Below are positions 15,570 through 23,428 of a stretch of 47,658 nucleotides of DNA, in pieces (within the stretch, counting starts at the first letter, position 1; each line of letters starts with the position of its first letter). This DNA comes from Asticcacaulis sp. AC402. GTDB taxonomy: Bacteria > Pseudomonadota > Alphaproteobacteria > Caulobacterales > Caulobacteraceae. The stretch lies in the NCBI RefSeq assembly GCF_000495835.1, contig NZ_AWGC01000045.1:1-47658 (forward strand). Direction: 5' to 3'. The position numbers were made by a program, and so were the translations under genes. The notes below the pieces were generated by a model, which saw only the letters and a program-made list of their open reading frames with translations, searched no databases and was not told the DNA's origin.

Positions 15570-16346
15570 ATGAACAAGACTTTTACCGACCTGCGTAAGG
15601 GACTTGGCCTCTACCGGGTCTGGTTCTATCAAGCCTATCACGAACTCACCGCCAGATACCGCCGGACCTTCATGGGGCCGTTTTGGATCTCTGGAGGAAT
15701 GGTTGTGACCTCGATCTGTCTGGCGCTGGTGTTCGGCGAGATGATGGGTCAGGACCTGAAGGAAGTCCTGCCCTATATCATGGGCGGTATACTGTGCTTC
15801 GGACTGGTCAGCTTCATCCTGATCGACGGCACCGAAATTTTCCTTCGACACGGCGGCGACATCAAGAACCATGCCTATCCGTTCACTTATTACATGCTCG
15901 AGACGATGGCGAAGGAAGTCTTTCTTTTCCTGAACAACGTTGTGGTCTTCTATGTGGTTATGGTGATGATCGGCGCAGCCGTAGTTCCGCACTGGAGCGT
16001 AATCCTGGGCTTTCCGGTCGTGATTATGACCGGCCTGACCTGGGGCTCCGTCTTCGGCATCGTCGCGTCGCGTTTCCGTGACCTGCGTTTCATGCTGCCC
16101 TATGTCAACCAGCTTCTGTTTTTCCTCACGCCGATCTTTTGGCGGCCCGACTCCCTGCGTGGCAGCAGCATCCTGACGCAGGTTAACCCCTATTACGGCT
16201 TGCTGGAAATCATGCGCGCCCCGTTGCTGGGTGAGACGGCTTCGCCGCACATGTGGTATCTGGCCCTGGGTTCCATGGTCAGTGGGATCATCGTCTGGCT
16301 GATCGTGTTCAGCCTGTTCCGCCGCCGTATCCCCTTCTGGGTTTAG
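15570..16346 (+). CDS. ABC-2 type polysaccharide export permease (Wzm-like)
   Basis: A 258-residue inner-membrane permease of the O-antigen/capsule/teichoic-acid exporter family. It has about six transmembrane helices, the N-terminal amphipathic stretch LTARYRRTFMGPFWI typical of ABC-2 polysaccharide exporters, and the FLTPIFWRPDSL and NPYYGLLEIMRAPLL blocks before the last helix. Start ATG 15570; an open frame to 15447 upstream has no family support. The ATPase gene begins 20 bases downstream, so the two form one exporter. Its presence, with no Wzx or Wzy in the window, points to an ABC-dependent pathway in which lipid-linked glycan is completed in the cytoplasm and then exported. Confidence 0.9.
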   Translation: MNKTFTDLRKGLGLYRVWFYQAYHELTARYRRTFMGPFWISGGMVVTSICLALVFGEMMGQDLKEVLPYIMGGILCFGLVSFILIDGTEIFLRHGGDIKNHAYPFTYYMLETMAKEVFLFLNNVVVFYVVMVMIGAAVVPHWSVILGFPVVIMTGLTWGSVFGIVASRFRDLRFMLPYVNQLLFFLTPIFWRPDSLRGSSILTQVNPYYGLLEIMRAPLLGETASPHMWYLALGSMVSGIIVWLIVFSLFRRRIPFWV

Positions 16347-16366
16347 AGTAAAGTCAAGGATCGACC

Positions 16367-17113
16367 ATGTCCGATATTGTCGAAGTCAGCGGCGTCGAGC
16401 TTAGCTATCCGATCTATTCCATCCGCGCCAATTCGCTGCGCAATACCCTGGCCAATCTGGTCATCGGCGGCAAACTGCTGAAGAACGGCCAGGACATTAT
16501 CCATGTCCAGGCCCTGCACAATATCAGCTTCACCCTGGGCGAAGGCGACCGCCTCGGCGTCATGGGTCACAATGGCGCCGGCAAGTCGACCCTGCTGAAA
16601 GTCATTGCCGGAATTTATGAGCCCGATCGCGGTACGGTGAACGTCAAGGGCGACATTTCGTGCATGATCGATATCGGCCTGGGGCTTGACGCGGCCCACA
16701 CCGGCCGTGAGAACATTTTCAACATGGGACGGATGCGCGGTATCGGCCGCAAGGAAATCGAAAAGAACATGGAGGAGATCATCGAGTTTTCGGAACTGGG
16801 CGCCTTCATCGATCTGCCGGTCCAGACCTACAGCGCCGGTATGCGCACCCGACTGGTGTTCAGCGTGGCGACGACCCTGAAACCTGACGTGCTGCTGCTG
16901 GACGAATGGATCGGCGCCGGCGACGCTGCCTTCCACGACAAGGCGGCCGACCGGATGAACAGCCTGCTGGAAAATTCGCGCGCCATGGTCCTGGCCACCC
17001 ACAGCCACGGCCTTGTGACCAAGGTTTGCAACAAGCTGCTGGTGCTGGATCAGGGGAGACAGGCCTATTATGGCTCCGTAGCCGGCTATGATCCGTCGGC
17101 GCTGATGCAGTAG
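16367..17113 (+). CDS. ABC transporter ATPase for polysaccharide export (short Wzt-like)
   Basis: A 248-residue nucleotide-binding subunit pairing with the permease just upstream. It has Walker A GHNGAGKST (about 67-75), signature YSAGMRTRL, Walker B VLLLDEWIGAGD and the switch His in LATHSHG. The family-specific N-terminal helix region (SIRANSLRNTLANLVIGG) is present. Unlike classical Wzt, the protein stops after the nucleotide-binding domain, so the C-terminal O-antigen-binding domain is missing, as in KpsT/RfbE-type short subunits. The next gene starts 32 bases on. Substrate recognition must lie elsewhere, possibly in the module proteins of the locus (inference). Confidence 0.92.
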   Translation: MSDIVEVSGVELSYPIYSIRANSLRNTLANLVIGGKLLKNGQDIIHVQALHNISFTLGEGDRLGVMGHNGAGKSTLLKVIAGIYEPDRGTVNVKGDISCMIDIGLGLDAAHTGRENIFNMGRMRGIGRKEIEKNMEEIIEFSELGAFIDLPVQTYSAGMRTRLVFSVATTLKPDVLLLDEWIGAGDAAFHDKAADRMNSLLENSRAMVLATHSHGLVTKVCNKLLVLDQGRQAYYGSVAGYDPSALMQ

Positions 17114-17144
17114 CTGTTGTCAACCGCCGCATGAAAGCCCGTCC

Positions 17145-18317
17145 ATGACCAGCGGCTACAGCTTTACAACCCTGGAATCGATCATCGCTGACGGCGCCCA
17201 CGACGAAGCGTCGCTGGGGGGACGGAATTTCCTGAACCGCGATCGCCGCGTATCCTTCCGCTGCGTCGCTGACAATCCGCCACCTTCCGACAATGTCGGT
17301 GCCTTACTGCCGATCGACGGCTATGCGCGCCTGGAAACCAGCTACCGCCACGCCATGCGCACGCCAGGCTATCTCGCCAACGGCATCTTCACCTTCGAGG
17401 ACTACGGCTTTTTCGAAGCCTGCGCCCAGCCCATAGACATTGCTCGCCGCGAAGCCCTGATGGGCGAACCCATCTGCTGGGGCGTCGATTTCGCCGACTG
17501 GCACGCCCGAACGCACAACCTGGCTGATATTCTTGACAAATCGTCGGGCTATCTCGACCAGTTACTGCAAAAAGTGCGCAACCAGACAGTTTCCGGGTCC
17601 GCCATCGTCCTGTCGGCGCCGGGCCAGGAGATATACGGCCACTGGATCTTGGATGTCGTGCCGCGTCTGTGGACCTTGAATCAGGCCGGACACACCACAG
17701 AACCGATCCTGTTCCAGGTCCTGCCCGGGTGGGCAAGCTACTTCCTCGACATGTTCGACATAGATCCAGCCCGAATCCGCCGCCATCCAGCCAGCCTGTT
17801 CCGCGTTGAACAGGCTCTGATACCGTCGGCGTCCAAATCCGGTTTTCGGCTGGGGACGACCTCGCTGAGCGCTGCCCTTGCTCAGGTGATGACGGCTTGC
17901 AGGCCGGTCGAAATACCGCCCAACCTGATCGGCGAGAAGATCTTCTTTAGCCGTCGCCAGCTAGGCCACAGTTCACGGCGCAGCGTCGTGAATATTTACG
18001 CCATCGAAGCCGAGGCGGCGCGGCGCGGCTATCGTATTGTGGCGCCGGAAACCCTGACTGTCGCCCAACAGATTTGCCTAATGAAGACGGCCCGGATTGT
18101 GGTCGGTGAAGATGGCAGCGCTTTGCATAACATTGTCTTTGCGCCTAAGGGTGCGCGCCTGGGCGTACTGAACCTGCCCGAACGCGACAATCTCTGGCAC
18201 CTGGGCCTGTGCCAGATGCTGGGTCACAACCTTGCCTATCTCGATGTGCCTGCCGATCCGGAATGGCCGCTCGATCTCGGGCGCTTCAACCAACTTCTTG
18301 ACGCCCTGGAAGCTTAA
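17145..18317 (+). CDS. GT61 (DUF563) family glycosyltransferase
   Basis: A 390-residue protein of glycosyltransferase family 61. Landmarks: GQEIYGHWILDVVPRLW in the middle, KIFFSRRQLG..SRRSVVN, and the C-terminal VVGEDGSALHNIVFAPKGA, the conserved acidic/His block of the family. It has no signal peptide. It follows the exporter genes closely and probably adds a sugar to the same glycan; donor not predictable. Its stop overlaps the stop of the convergent galE, the two sharing the palindrome TTAA at 18314-18317. Confidence 0.88.
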   Translation: MTSGYSFTTLESIIADGAHDEASLGGRNFLNRDRRVSFRCVADNPPPSDNVGALLPIDGYARLETSYRHAMRTPGYLANGIFTFEDYGFFEACAQPIDIARREALMGEPICWGVDFADWHARTHNLADILDKSSGYLDQLLQKVRNQTVSGSAIVLSAPGQEIYGHWILDVVPRLWTLNQAGHTTEPILFQVLPGWASYFLDMFDIDPARIRRHPASLFRVEQALIPSASKSGFRLGTTSLSAALAQVMTACRPVEIPPNLIGEKIFFSRRQLGHSSRRSVVNIYAIEAEAARRGYRIVAPETLTVAQQICLMKTARIVVGEDGSALHNIVFAPKGARLGVLNLPERDNLWHLGLCQMLGHNLAYLDVPADPEWPLDLGRFNQLLDALEA

Positions 18318-19294
18318 TACGGCCGGATGGTCTGCCAGTTGGCGGCAGACTCGATCAGCGTCTTCAGGTCGCTGTACTTCGGCGTCCAGTCCAGTGTCGC
18401 CTTGATCTTGCTGACGTCTGCCACCAGGATTTCCGGATCGCCGTCACGGCGCGGCCCGAGGCTGTAGGGGACCGGACGGCCAAGCGCCTCTTCTGCCGCC
18501 TTGATCACCTCCATCACCGTCAGTCCCTCGCCGGTGCCGACATTGAAGGCATCGCTGCCGCCGCCGGCCATCAGTCGCTCGATCGCCGCAACGTGGGCGG
18601 TAGCCAGGTCGATGACGTGAATATAGTCGCGGATACAGGTACCGTCCTTGGTGTCGTAGTCGGTCCCGAACACGGTCAGTGGTGGTGATTTGCCGAGCGC
18701 CGCCTTGCAGATCAACGGGATCAGGTGCGTTTCAGGCTCATGGCTTTCGCCAACCTCGCCGTCGAGATCGGCACCGGCAGCGTTGAAATAGCGCAGGACG
18801 ATAGTGTTCAGCCCATGCGCCTGGCCCATCCAGTGCAGGGCCTGTTCGAAGGCCAGCTTGCTGGCGCCGTAGGGGTTGATCGGGTTCTTCGGGTGGTCTT
18901 CGGCGATCAGCCGGGTCTGCGGCATGCCATAGGTCGCCGCCGTTGACGAAAACACCATCGACTTGACGCCGCCCTCGACCAGGGTCCCAGCGAAGTCGGT
19001 CGCCGCTGAGACATTGTTGTCATAGTATTTGGCCGGGTTACGTGTGCTTTCGCCGACCAGGCTGTAGGCGGCAAAGTGGATCGCCGCCTGGATGTCGTAC
19101 TGCTTAATGGTATCGAGAATGACGGCGCGGTCGCGTAAGCTCGCCTGGACGAGCGGCCCCCACTTGACGGCCTGGGCATAGCCGGTGGCCAGGTTGTCGA
19201 GTGTTACCGGCAGATACCCCGCCTGATGCAGTACCTTGCAGGTCTGGGATCCGATGTAACCGGCGCCGCCCGCGACCAGAATGGCTTTCGTCAT
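18314..19294 (-). CDS. galE: UDP-glucose 4-epimerase
   Basis: A 326-residue extended short-chain dehydrogenase that interconverts UDP-glucose and UDP-galactose with bound NAD, supplying galactose donors to the surrounding glycosyltransferases. It has the Rossmann motif GGAGYIGS at the N-terminus, SSTAATYG with the catalytic Ser/Thr, Tyr142 and Lys146 in YGASK, and YDTKDGTCIRDYIHV, a hallmark of GalE proper. Length is normal. Start ATG 19294 gives MTKAILVAGGAGYIG; the ATG at 19330 would add 12 residues before the Rossmann strand. The stop overlaps the convergent GT61 stop. It is separated by about 100 bases from the GT2 gene upstream on the same strand. Confidence 0.95.
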   Translation of the reverse strand: MTKAILVAGGAGYIGSQTCKVLHQAGYLPVTLDNLATGYAQAVKWGPLVQASLRDRAVILDTIKQYDIQAAIHFAAYSLVGESTRNPAKYYDNNVSAATDFAGTLVEGGVKSMVFSSTAATYGMPQTRLIAEDHPKNPINPYGASKLAFEQALHWMGQAHGLNTIVLRYFNAAGADLDGEVGESHEPETHLIPLICKAALGKSPPLTVFGTDYDTKDGTCIRDYIHVIDLATAHVAAIERLMAGGGSDAFNVGTGEGLTVMEVIKAAEEALGRPVPYSLGPRRDGDPEILVADVSKIKATLDWTPKYSDLKTLIESAANWQTIRPY

Positions 19295-19398
19295 AAATTC
19301 TGCCCCTGAAACAAGTTCGGCCTTCGCCAATGCGAACAGAGTTCTGCCCCAGCGCCCCCGCCGCTGTCAAAACCTAAAGCATGACAAAGGCCGTAATT

Positions 19399-20667
19399 TT
19401 AAACCGGCAGGGCCTGGTCAGTGTCACGTCGCAAGATTGACGGATAAAACACCGAGGTGCGTGCTGCCTCCGGGTGGCGAGAAACGTAGGCACGAAGCTC
19501 GGCCTGGCGGCGCTGGCGTTCCGCAGGGTCATCGTCGCGGCGGCGGCTCTGGCCTTCCTTGTGCAGCAGGGTTGCTTGCGGCGCGTAGATGATTTTTAAG
19601 CCCTGTTCGCGCACGCGCAGACACAGGTCGACATCGTTCAGGGTCACGGCGAAGGCTTCTTCATCAAAGCCGCCGACGGCATCGAAAATCGTCTTGCGGA
19701 TCATCAGGCAAGCGCCGGTCACAGCATCGACCTCGCCGGGTTGCGCCAGGAAAGGATGGCCTTGCCAGACCTCGGGCGACGCACCGCGCCAGGGATGACC
19801 AGGCCCGGGCACCAGGTTAGACGCCACCCCGGCATGCTGCAAGGTGCGGTCGGCATAGAGCAGCCGTGCCCCGACCGCGCCAACGTCCGACCGCGCAGCA
19901 TAGCTGCGCAGGGCCGCCAGCCAGTCACCGTCCAGGGCTTCGATGTCGTCATTGAGAAACAGCAGCAGCGGATGGCGCGCCAGGGCGGCGCCGGCATTGC
20001 ACAGGCGCGAGAAGTTGAAATCGCCGTCGTCGCGGATCAGGCGCACATCCGGCCGAACCGACAGTTCGGTCAGCAGGGCAATCATGGCGTCGCCGTCGGC
20101 GCCATTGTCGACAATGATGATCTCGGCAGCGACCGTCCGGTTCAGCGCCAGGGAGTCGACACAGGCGCGTAACATCTCCGCCCGTATCTTGGTCGGGATG
20201 ACTATGGATACTGCAGCCGACGCCAGGGCCCTATCGGGTGGCGCAAGGTCCGGCGCGGGCCGGGGCGGCAACTGGGATTGCCCCGCCACGTTCCCCACCG
20301 CCATGCCGGTGATGCCGCCTTCCGCACGACGGTTCAGCCGTGCCACAACCACATTCGTCAGCCGGCCGCTTTGGATCAAACTAACTGTCTTGGCCGCATA
20401 GGCTCCGATCCGCTCCAACAGTCCCAGCCGCGTCAGGGCGACCTTCGTTGCCGAACTGCGCAAGCACATCCGGTACGTCCCCGGCGGCACGGTGATATGG
20501 AGGTCGCGGCCGTCATGGGCGTAAACGACACTGCGTTCGCCGGTCGCGATATCGGTGATTTCGACTTCAGCCGATCCGCCCGCCGCACGCAACCGATACT
20601 GGCCAGCCATTACCAGGCTGCGCCCATCGTTCAGGGCCAACAGGTCGAAAATTGCGTCTGACGTCAT
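19399..20667 (-). CDS. GT2-family glycosyltransferase
   Basis: A 422-residue protein. The first ~135 residues form a small beta-rich domain (FDLLALNDGRSLVMAGQYRL..., ending near VPPGTYRM) of unknown role and a linker. From about 155 is a GT-A family 2 domain: VSIVIPTK, EIIIVDNGADG, FLNDDIEAL as the metal-binding acidic motif, VDAVTGACLMIRK, GGFDEEAFAVTLNDVDLCLR for the acceptor/base site. This architecture is typical of rhamnosyl/galactosyl transferases of surface glycans, but specificity is open. Start ATG 20667; no clear ribosome site, and ttg/atg choices up to 20691 remain possible. It diverges from the GT4 gene at 20712. Confidence 0.86.
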   Translation of the reverse strand: MTSDAIFDLLALNDGRSLVMAGQYRLRAAGGSAEVEITDIATGERSVVYAHDGRDLHITVPPGTYRMCLRSSATKVALTRLGLLERIGAYAAKTVSLIQSGRLTNVVVARLNRRAEGGITGMAVGNVAGQSQLPPRPAPDLAPPDRALASAAVSIVIPTKIRAEMLRACVDSLALNRTVAAEIIIVDNGADGDAMIALLTELSVRPDVRLIRDDGDFNFSRLCNAGAALARHPLLLFLNDDIEALDGDWLAALRSYAARSDVGAVGARLLYADRTLQHAGVASNLVPGPGHPWRGASPEVWQGHPFLAQPGEVDAVTGACLMIRKTIFDAVGGFDEEAFAVTLNDVDLCLRVREQGLKIIYAPQATLLHKEGQSRRRDDDPAERQRRQAELRAYVSRHPEAARTSVFYPSILRRDTDQALPV

Positions 20668-20711
20668 TGTTCTATAGTAGCGAAGGTGCACGGCTTGGCG
20701 AGACTATTTCT

Positions 20712-21851
20712 ATGGCGATTCTGAAACGCGTACTGGCCGGCCTGCACCGCACGGCGTTCGGCCTGCGTTACGCCGCCCGGTCAAGCGCCTGGCACGTGGC
20801 CGATTCGCGCCGACGGCCTCCGCTCGACAAAGTTCTGATCTCCGGGTTTTTCCAAGAGGCCCTCGGCATAGGCCGCGCCGGCGCCCTGGTGGCCAATGGC
20901 CTGGAAGCCAGGGGCATCACCGTCTTCCGCGAGGACCTGCGTCCGTTCGATCGCGGCCTGCTGACGCGCGGGCCGTCCCCCTTGCCCTCCGATGCCCCGG
21001 TCTGGCTTGTCCATGCCAACCCGCCGGAAGCCCGAATCGCCCTGTTCACACATGACGGCTGGCAGGACCGATACCGCATCGGTTACTGGGCGTGGGAATC
21101 AAGCCGCGCCCCTGAGGCTTGGGCCCAAACGGCAGCCTGGTTCCACGAAATCTGGGTGCCAAGCGGTTTTGCGCGTGAAGCGGTTGCTGCCATTTTGCCT
21201 CCCAACGAGGCCGCCAAGCTGAAGGTCGTACCGACACCCGTTCGCGTGCCGGCGGTTGCCGAACGTACCGCCGGCGCGGTCACCGCCCTGACCCTGTTCG
21301 ACCCGCGCAGCAGCTTCGCCCGCAAGAACCCGGCAGGTGCCATCCAGGCCTGGATGAGGGCCATCCCCACACCCGGTGATGCCCGGCTGATCATCAAGAC
21401 CTTGAGCCGCGCGGAAATCCATCCTCAGTTCCAGGCCCTTCAGGCGCTGGCCGGTGGCCGCGGCGATATCGTCTTTATGGCGCAGACCCTGGATAGCGAT
21501 GCGACGGCTCAACTGATCGCCGACTGCGATATCCTGATTTCGCTCCATCGCGGCGAAGGTTATGGCCTGCCGCTGGCCGAAGCCATGGCCGCCGGCAAAG
21601 CGGTTCTGGCCACCGGCTGGTCGGGCAATCTCGAATTCATGACGCCGGATAATTCGGTGCTGGTGCCGTATCGCCTGGTTCCGGCGGCCTCCGGCTATAA
21701 CGGCCCGAAGGCACAGTGGGCCGATCCCGACATCGACGCTGCGGCGGACGCTCTCCGCAACCTGATCGATGATACCAACCTGCGGTATCGGCTTGGCAAT
21801 CAAGCTCGTAACGACGCTACGAAATTACGTGACGGTTGGCTCAGCGTGTAA
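20712..21851 (+). CDS. GT4-family glycosyltransferase
   Basis: A 379-residue GT-B glycosyltransferase. The donor-binding half has TLFDPRSSFARKNPAGAIQAW, then LISLHRGEGYGLPLAEAMA with the EX7E pair Glu282/Glu290, followed by ATGWSGNLEFM. The IGYWAWESSRAPEAW block in the first half is typical of a subfamily seen in surface-polysaccharide loci. Start ATG 20712 gives a basic N-terminus MAILKRVLAGLHR that may bind the membrane; the frame is open further up but without support. It is the last gene of the polysaccharide region; a palindromic repeat begins two bases after its stop. Confidence 0.86.
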   Translation: MAILKRVLAGLHRTAFGLRYAARSSAWHVADSRRRPPLDKVLISGFFQEALGIGRAGALVANGLEARGITVFREDLRPFDRGLLTRGPSPLPSDAPVWLVHANPPEARIALFTHDGWQDRYRIGYWAWESSRAPEAWAQTAAWFHEIWVPSGFAREAVAAILPPNEAAKLKVVPTPVRVPAVAERTAGAVTALTLFDPRSSFARKNPAGAIQAWMRAIPTPGDARLIIKTLSRAEIHPQFQALQALAGGRGDIVFMAQTLDSDATAQLIADCDILISLHRGEGYGLPLAEAMAAGKAVLATGWSGNLEFMTPDNSVLVPYRLVPAASGYNGPKAQWADPDIDAAADALRNLIDDTNLRYRLGNQARNDATKLRDGWLSV

Positions 21852-21852
21852 G

Positions 21853-21989
21853 GGTTTGGAACCGCGAATGAACACGAATGAACGCAAACAAGAGGGGCGC
21901 AAAAACGCTGCAAGACGGTTCCACCAAAGCGATGATCGAAACACGCCCTTAAATTCGCGTTTGTTCGTGTTCATTCGCGGTTCAAAACC
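21853..21989. repeat. large imperfect inverted repeat (33-nt arms)
   Basis: Arms 21853-21885 and 21957-21989 are reverse complements at 30 of 33 positions and enclose 71 bases. The arm core cgcgaatgaacacgaa is a sequence type I recall from intergenic palindromes in many bacterial genomes. It starts right after the stop of the glycosyltransferase and could act as a terminator or be a small non-autonomous element. Confidence 0.85.
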
Positions 21990-21995
21990 TCTAAA

Positions 21996-22098
21996 GCGCA
22001 ATCCGCTAAAGTGGAGACCACTTTTCGGAAAAACTGCGCGACAAAACATAAACTTAGAGCGAGATGAGTTTTGATCCCATCTAAACTCATCTCGCTCT
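21996..22098. repeat. dispersed intergenic repeat, copy A
   Basis: About 100 bases, running from gcgcaatccg through ttttcgga and gcgacaaaaca to a terminal hairpin. Related copies lie at 29935-30029 and 39132-39228. In this copy the terminal hairpin is a perfect 15-bp stem (22057-22071 with 22083-22097) around an 11-base loop. Confidence 0.88.
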
Positions 22099-22275
22099 CG
22101 CCCAAAGACCGGCTGCGCCGCGGGCGCCGGAAACAACACCTTCCAAATATTTGCCAGTTCGCTGGTTTCGGACTCGGTCTTTGTCCTCTAAGGGTCTATT
22201 TGCTTGTTTTTGCCGCAAATGCCGCCGGATTTTTCGCAGCGCAGCGTTTAGCCCGAAGACTCATTTGAGGCCCCG

Positions 22276-23427
22276 ATGTACAAAACTGTATCCCGCCTGT
22301 TACCCCTGATTGCCCTGAGTGCTTTGTGCCTGACGGCGTGTGGCAAGAAGGCTGATGACACCAAGGGGGCGCGCGGGCCGGCCAGTGTCGGTTTCATGAT
22401 CGTCGAACAACGCCCGATCAGCCTGACCCAGGACCTGGCCGGCCGGACCTCGGCATGGCTGGTCTCCGACGTCCGCCCCCAGGTCAGCGGCATCGTCAAG
22501 GCGCGCCAGTTCACCGAAGGCGCCATCGTGTCGGCGGGCCAGTCGCTCTACCTGATAGATCCGGCCACCTACCAGGCCGCCTACGGCTCGGCCCAGGCTA
22601 ATCTGCAACAGGCCGAAGCCACCCTGGAAGCTGCCCGCGGCCGGGCTGACCGTGCCGCCCAGTTGGTCACCATCAAGGCGATCAGCCAGCAGGAGCATGA
22701 CGATACCATCACGGCCGTGAAACAGGCCGAGGCCAGCGTGGCGCAGCAACGCGCCGCCCTGCAAAGCGCCGGCATCAACCTCACCTACACCAAGGTCGGT
22801 GCCCCGATTTCAGGCCGCATCGGCAAGTCGTCGGTGACGCCCGGCGCTCTGGTCACTGCCAGCCAGGCGACGCCGCTCGCCACCATTCAGGACACGTCCA
22901 GGGTCTATGTCGACATCACCCAGTCCTCGACTGAGGTACTGAAGCTGAAAAAGGCCATAGCCGGCGGTAAGGTCGGCGCCATCGACCAGGCCGATGTCCA
23001 GTTGCTGCTTGATGATGGTTCGACCTATCCGATTACCGGCAAGCTTCAGTTCTCCGATGTCTCGGTCAATCCGGCCACCGGCGCGGTCACCCTTCGCGCC
23101 GTCTTCGCCAATCCCGACGGTCTGTTGCTGCCTGGCATGTTCGTCCGCACGCGCCTGGTCACCGGTACAGTGCCCGATGCCGTCCTGGTGCCGCAGAACG
23201 CCGTGGCGCTGGATCCGCGCGGCAGCGCCAGCGTCCTGTTGGTCGGCGCCGATGGCAAGGCTAAAAAACAGCCCGTCGCTCTGGCCGAGATGATCGGCAA
23301 GGAATGGCGCGTCACCTCGGGGCTCAAACCCGGCGACAAGGTCATTGTCGACGGCGGCCAGAACCTGAAGGACGGCGCCCCCGTCAAGCCGGAACCGGTC
23401 AAGGCTGGAAGCGGAGCCGAAAAGTAA
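22276..23427 (+). CDS. RND efflux periplasmic adaptor (membrane fusion protein)
   Basis: A 383-residue AcrA/MexA-type adaptor that bridges the inner-membrane pump and the outer-membrane channel. It has a lipoprotein signal peptide (MYKTVSRLLPLIALSALCLT, lipobox TAC, Cys then GKKADD), a biotinyl-lipoyl-like half-motif around VRPQVSGIVKARQFTEGAIVSAGQSLYLID, an alpha-hairpin with Q/A/E heptads (AQANLQQAEATLEAARGRAD), and APISGRIGKSSVTPGALVTA. Length is normal. ATG 22276 has TGAGG just upstream. The pump gene starts one base after its stop. Drug range not predictable. Confidence 0.95.
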   Translation: MYKTVSRLLPLIALSALCLTACGKKADDTKGARGPASVGFMIVEQRPISLTQDLAGRTSAWLVSDVRPQVSGIVKARQFTEGAIVSAGQSLYLIDPATYQAAYGSAQANLQQAEATLEAARGRADRAAQLVTIKAISQQEHDDTITAVKQAEASVAQQRAALQSAGINLTYTKVGAPISGRIGKSSVTPGALVTASQATPLATIQDTSRVYVDITQSSTEVLKLKKAIAGGKVGAIDQADVQLLLDDGSTYPITGKLQFSDVSVNPATGAVTLRAVFANPDGLLLPGMFVRTRLVTGTVPDAVLVPQNAVALDPRGSASVLLVGADGKAKKQPVALAEMIGKEWRVTSGLKPGDKVIVDGGQNLKDGAPVKPEPVKAGSGAEK

Positions 23428-23428
23428 G

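Larger units (their letters stand above)
21852..22275. other. 424-base intergenic region made largely of repeats
   Basis: Two palindromic elements (21853-21989 and 21996-22098) fill the left part. The remaining 177 bases precede the RND operon and must hold its promoter, but no clear -35/-10 pair or operator was seen and no regulator gene adjoins. Confidence 0.6.

Noticed and set aside
22099-22275. Search for a TetR/MarR operator or promoter ahead of the RND operon
   Set aside because: No convincing palindrome or -35/-10 pair was found and no regulator gene adjoins.
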